The position numbers were made by a program, and so were the translations under genes. A model generated the notes under the pieces. The model made no database searches. It saw only the letters and a list, made by a program, of their open reading frames with translations, and was not told the DNA's origin. DNA of 17,102 nucleotides, taken from positions 1-17,102 of the forward strand of contig JAFWWX010000004.1 of NCBI GenBank assembly GCA_017517985.1, given 5' to 3'. The DNA comes from Clostridia bacterium. Lineage in GTDB: Bacteria > Bacillota_A > Clostridia > Oscillospirales > CAG-382. This document shows positions 13,909 to 17,102 of this stretch, one piece after another (within the stretch, counting starts at the first letter, position 1; every line of letters begins with the position of its first letter).

Positions 13909-14403
13909 ATGAATGTGCCGCTTAATATTGACTGGCAGCAAATTCTTCTGCATTTGTTAAATTTTGTAATTTTGTTTGCAATACTATATTTCCTTCTATA
14001 TGACCCCGTAAAGAAATTTATGGATAAAAGATGCGAATATTACAAAAACATTGACGATGAAGCAAAGAAGAATTTAAAGCAGGCAGAGGAACTTAAAAAG
14101 AAGTATGCAGAAAAATTACATTCTGCCGATAGCGAAATTGAAGAAAAAAGGCAGGCTGCAAACAAGTCATTGTCTGAGAAAACCGCTCAGAGTATGCTTT
14201 TAGCAAAGCAGGAAGCAGATAAAATCGTTTCTGATGCATATAAAAAGGCTGAAGGAGAACGCAAAAAACTTCTTGAAAGTGCTCAGAATGAAATAGCCGA
14301 TATGGTAGCGGATGCTACTGAAAAAATTGTTGCAGGCGCAAGCACTTCGGATGCTTACAATAACTTTTTGAATTCGGTACAAAGGAGCGAGGCGGATGAC
14401 TGA
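13909..14403 (+). CDS. atpF: F-type ATP synthase subunit b
   Basis: A 164-residue peripheral stalk subunit, the usual length. Residues 10-30 form the single membrane span ([20 protein letters not shown]), followed by PVKKFMDKR and a long, highly charged helix that dimerises as a coiled coil. The C-terminal part ([12 protein letters not shown]) normally contacts delta. Only one b gene is seen, so a homodimer is expected. AAGGAGG sits just upstream. The end overlaps the next gene by eight bases, exactly where atpH (delta) is normally found; the protein ends in the ordinary way and carries no piece of delta. Confidence 0.95.
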   Translation: MNVPLNIDWQQILLHLLNFVILFAILYFLLYDPVKKFMDKRCEYYKNIDDEAKKNLKQAEELKKKYAEKLHSADSEIEEKRQAANKSLSEKTAQSMLLAKQEADKIVSDAYKKAEGERKKLLESAQNEIADMVADATEKIVAGASTSDAYNNFLNSVQRSEADD

Positions 14404-16132
14404 TAAAATTTATACCCAAACTGCCGTTTTGTATTCCAATACACCGCCAAGCGACGAGCAGGAGAAGAAATTTATTGATTTCTTAAAGCAAAGATACAAC
14501 GAGGACATTTCTCTGGTCTGGAAGAAAACAGATATACCCGAAGGCGGCTTTAAGCTGGAGATTGGTTCTGAAGTTTTCGACTGGAGTATCGACGGACGCC
14601 TTGCTCAATTCAAAGAAGCCTTATCTAAGCTTAAAAATAAAAGTAATGACATTATTCCTTTAATCCGTGAAACAGTTGAAAACTGGACACCTGAAGCTAT
14701 TGCTGAAGAAATTGGCGAAGTTTTGACTGTCGGTGACGGAATTGCCACCGTCAGCGGTCTTAAAAACGCAACCTATGGTGAAATTTTGCTTTTTACATCA
14801 GGTGTAAGAGGTATGGTACAGGACTTAAGGGATGGCGAAATAGGCTGTATTCTTTTCGGAAGCGATGAAGAAATCAGTGAAGGAAGCACGGTAAAAAGAA
14901 CCGGCAAAACTGCAGGTGTTCCCGTTGGTGATGAATTTATAGGAAGAGTAGTAAATGCTCTCGGTGTTCCAATTGACGGACAAGGCGAAATTCATTCAGT
15001 TGACTATCGTGCGGTTGAAAATCCGGCACCCGGTATCATTGACAGACAGCCTGTTTGTGCACCAATGGAAACCGGTATTCTTGCAATAGATTCAATGTTT
15101 CCAATCGGCAGAGGTCAGCGTGAGCTTATCATAGGCGACCGTCAGACAGGTAAAACTGCGATTGCAATAGATACCATTCTGAATCAAAAAGGCAAGGATG
15201 TTATTTGTATATATGTCGCAATTGGTCAAAAAGCAAGCTCTGTTGCTCAGCTTGTGCAAAATCTTAAATCGAGAGGTGCAATGGAATACACGATTATTGT
15301 CAATGCCTCTGCAAGTGACTCGGCACCGCTGCAGTACATAGCACCTTATGCCGGATGTGCATTGGGAGAGTATTTTATGGATAATGGGAAAGATGTTTTG
15401 ATTGTGTATGATGATTTATCAAAGCATGCTATTGCTTATCGTTCCTTGAGTCTTCTTTTAGAGCGTGCTCCGGGACGAGAAGCATATCCCGGTGATGTGT
15501 TCTATCTGCATTCAAGACTCCTAGAGCGTAGTGCACACTTAAGCGATGAAAAAGGCGGCGGAAGTATGACGGCGCTTCCTATTGTTGAAACACAATCAGG
15601 CGATGTATCGGCATATATTCCGACAAATATTATTTCCATTACAGACGGTCAGATTTTTTTGGAAAGCGATTTGTTTTTTGCAGGTCAGCGTCCGGCAGTA
15701 AATGTAGGTCTTTCTGTTTCCCGTGTGGGGGGCGATGCACAGACACAAGCAATGAAAAAAGCAGCAGGCGCTATCCGTCTTGATTTGGCACAGTACCGTG
15801 AAATGGAAGTGTTCACACAGTTTGCAAGTGACCTTGATGATGCGTCCAAAGCACAGCTTACTTACGGTCAGGGACTTATGCAAGTGCTGAAACAGGAACA
15901 GTATAAACCGTATAAGCATCACGAGCAGGTTATTATTTTAGTTGTTGTCTTAAATCATCTTTTGCAGAATATTGCACCGGGTAGGGTTACGGTAACTGTT
16001 CAGAATATGCTCAAATATTTTGAGGAAAAGCATTTTGAAATTGCCGAAAACATCAATGGAAGCGGAGTGCTCGAAGATGAGTGCAGAGAAGAAATCATTC
16101 GCATAGCAAAAGAATTTTTGCAGGGACGGTGA
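14396..16132 (+). CDS. atpA: ATP synthase alpha subunit fused to the C-terminal domain of delta
   Basis: A 578-residue protein. From about residue 79 it is a normal F1 alpha subunit: N-terminal helix [13 protein letters not shown], beta barrel, P-loop GDRQTGKT with K253, and SVSRVGG with the arginine finger R443. The P-loop lysine sits 78 residues later than in E. coli alpha (K175). Residues 1-78 are extra and match the C-terminal half of the delta/OSCP subunit: [18 protein letters not shown], then [20 protein letters not shown] with G50, G51, G57, D62 and S64, then [10 protein letters not shown]. The helical N-terminal half of delta, which in other enzymes holds the alpha N-termini, is missing. 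The ATG follows AAAGGAG inside atpF and overlaps it by eight bases, leaving no room for another delta gene. There is no frameshift. With three alpha per enzyme the delta-like domain would be present three times. Confidence 0.93.
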   Translation: MTDKIYTQTAVLYSNTPPSDEQEKKFIDFLKQRYNEDISLVWKKTDIPEGGFKLEIGSEVFDWSIDGRLAQFKEALSKLKNKSNDIIPLIRETVENWTPEAIAEEIGEVLTVGDGIATVSGLKNATYGEILLFTSGVRGMVQDLRDGEIGCILFGSDEEISEGSTVKRTGKTAGVPVGDEFIGRVVNALGVPIDGQGEIHSVDYRAVENPAPGIIDRQPVCAPMETGILAIDSMFPIGRGQRELIIGDRQTGKTAIAIDTILNQKGKDVICIYVAIGQKASSVAQLVQNLKSRGAMEYTIIVNASASDSAPLQYIAPYAGCALGEYFMDNGKDVLIVYDDLSKHAIAYRSLSLLLERAPGREAYPGDVFYLHSRLLERSAHLSDEKGGGSMTALPIVETQSGDVSAYIPTNIISITDGQIFLESDLFFAGQRPAVNVGLSVSRVGGDAQTQAMKKAAGAIRLDLAQYREMEVFTQFASDLDDASKAQLTYGQGLMQVLKQEQYKPYKHHEQVIILVVVLNHLLQNIAPGRVTVTVQNMLKYFEEKHFEIAENINGSGVLEDECREEIIRIAKEFLQGR

Positions 16133-16136
16133 TAGA

Positions 16137-17063
16137 ATGGCAACCACAAAGGAAATAAAAAATCGAATTAAAAGTGTAAGGGATACGCAGAAAATCACCA
16201 ATGCTATGTATCTGATCGCTTCGACAAAGCTTCGTAAAGCAAAAAGCGAGCTCGATAAAACCAGACCGTTTTTTAATTGTATTCAGGGAGAGATAAAACG
16301 AATTTTCAGAACCTCTGAAGAGATTGAAAATAAATATTTCTATCCTGTAACCGGTGAGCATGAGCTTCACGGATCTTATGGATATCTTGTTATTACGGCG
16401 GATAAGGGTCTCGCCGGAGCATACAATCAGAATGTTATAAAAGAGGCTCTGAGGCTTATGCAGGAACATGAAAATCCAAAGCTTTTTGTTGTAGGAGAAT
16501 TTGGAAGACATTATTTCACATCACGTAATATTCCAATAGAGCAAAGCTTTCTTTATACGGCGCAGAATCCTACAATTCACAGAGCAAGAGAGATTTCGGC
16601 ATTTTTACTTGATTTATTTAACAGACAAAAGCTTTCAAAGATTTTTGTTATTTATACCGATATGCAGGGAGTGATAAACTCACAGGCTTGCTCTGCGAGA
16701 TTATTGCCCTTCCACCGTGCACAGTTTATTACTTCTGATATTCACGAAAAAGAAATTATAATTCCTTTTGAGTTTCAGCCGTCCATTGAAAAGGTTTTAG
16801 ATAACATAGTTCCAAGCTATGTAACGGGATTTATATACAGTGCACTCATTGACAGCTTTTGCAGTGAACAGAATGCGCGTATGAACGCTATGGATTCGGC
16901 TAACAGAAATGCACAGGAATTACTTGACGAACTTTCTGTTCAGTATAACCATATTCGTCAAGGTGCTATAACACAGGAAATCACCGAAGTTTCATCAGGT
17001 GCAAAAAGTATGAGAAAGAAAGCTAAAATGAAAAGTGTCAGAGGAGGTGTAAAAAGCGAATGA
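16137..17063 (+). CDS. atpG: F-type ATP synthase subunit gamma with basic C-terminal tail
   Basis: A 308-residue central rotor shaft protein. The N-terminal coiled-coil helix begins MATTKEIKNRIKSVRDTQKI, close to the family pattern, and residues such as ITADKGLAGAYNQNVI form the conserved Rossmann-like core. The C-terminal helix contains RQGAITQEITEVSSGAKSM, where most gamma proteins end. Here 16 more residues follow (RKKAKMKSVRGGVKSE), very basic. Part of this tail is encoded by the AGGAGGTG ribosome site of atpD, so it may partly be a by-product of packing that site into the gene. The start is four bases after atpA and has only a weak ribosome site, so coupling to atpA is likely. Confidence 0.95.
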   Translation: MATTKEIKNRIKSVRDTQKITNAMYLIASTKLRKAKSELDKTRPFFNCIQGEIKRIFRTSEEIENKYFYPVTGEHELHGSYGYLVITADKGLAGAYNQNVIKEALRLMQEHENPKLFVVGEFGRHYFTSRNIPIEQSFLYTAQNPTIHRAREISAFLLDLFNRQKLSKIFVIYTDMQGVINSQACSARLLPFHRAQFITSDIHEKEIIIPFEFQPSIEKVLDNIVPSYVTGFIYSALIDSFCSEQNARMNAMDSANRNAQELLDELSVQYNHIRQGAITQEITEVSSGAKSMRKKAKMKSVRGGVKSE

Positions 17064-17102
17064 ATGGAGAAATTGTACAAGTATCAGGATCAGTTGTAGA
17101 CG
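17060..17102 (+). CDS. atpD: F-type ATP synthase subunit beta, N-terminal fragment (cut by window end)
   Basis: Fourteen codons are visible and read MNGEIVQVSGSVVD, the typical start of the catalytic beta subunit (compare MxxGKIVQVIGPVVD). The ATG overlaps the atpG stop by four bases (ATGA), and AGGAGGTG at 17042-17049 is a near-perfect ribosome site about ten bases before it. The operon position after gamma is standard. The atpC (epsilon) gene is expected further on. Confidence 0.88.
   Translation, partial: MNGEIVQVSGSVVD

Noticed and set aside
14250..14400. Frameshift or sequencing error that split a normal delta gene from atpF or atpA
   Set aside because: atpF ends normally, atpA has its own ribosome site, the extension is in frame, and the delta N-terminal domain is not present in any frame of this region.

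Overview
The window comes from a low-GC, strictly fermentative, H2- and ethanol-forming member of the Clostridia, most likely a Ruminococcus-like Oscillospiraceae. This rests on gene content and order: rex, adhE, kinase, hydS, phosphatase and hydA2 reproduce the transcriptional unit I remember being reported for Ruminococcus albus 7 (Zheng and colleagues, 2014). AT-rich coding sequence and strong AGGAGG ribosome sites fit. All genes lie on the + strand. I see no mobile elements, CRISPR arrays, tRNAs or rRNAs, and no gene-free stretch longer than 300 bases.

Layout. (1) 1-8746 is a redox and H2 module. It holds the 3' end of rex (NADH-sensing repressor), adhE (acetyl-CoA to ethanol), an APH-fold kinase, a hairpin, two tandem thioredoxin-fold [2Fe-2S] proteins, hydS (PAS-containing putative sensory [FeFe] hydrogenase), a SpoIIE/PP2C-type phosphatase with an extra C-terminal domain, and hydA2 (monomeric ferredoxin hydrogenase). 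(2) 8747-12481 holds a promoter, an iron alcohol dehydrogenase that looks NADPH-dependent, a terminator, and nfnAB (electron-bifurcating NADH-dependent ferredoxin:NADP+ oxidoreductase). (3) 12482-17102 holds a consensus sigma-A promoter followed at once by an intrinsic terminator, a 38-codon membrane miniprotein gene, and an F-type ATP synthase operon in the order a, c, b, alpha, gamma, beta (beta truncated by the window end).

How they work together. Sugar oxidation yields NADH and reduced ferredoxin. AdhE reoxidises NADH, HydA2 reoxidises ferredoxin, and Nfn converts NADH plus ferredoxin into NADPH, which the second alcohol dehydrogenase could use. Rex senses NADH/NAD+; HydS with the kinase and phosphatase plausibly senses H2 or redox state. 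The ATP synthase interconverts ATP and the ion gradient.

Most unusual observation. The operon has no stand-alone delta gene (atpH). Instead the alpha subunit carries an N-terminal extension of about 78 residues that matches the C-terminal, b-binding domain of delta, while the delta N-terminal domain is absent. This delta-alpha fusion implies three delta-like domains per F1 and a changed stator attachment. The c subunit has a signal-peptide-like N-terminus and an AxAxAxGxG helix, gamma has a basic C-terminal tail, and the operon leader contains a promoter-proximal terminator.
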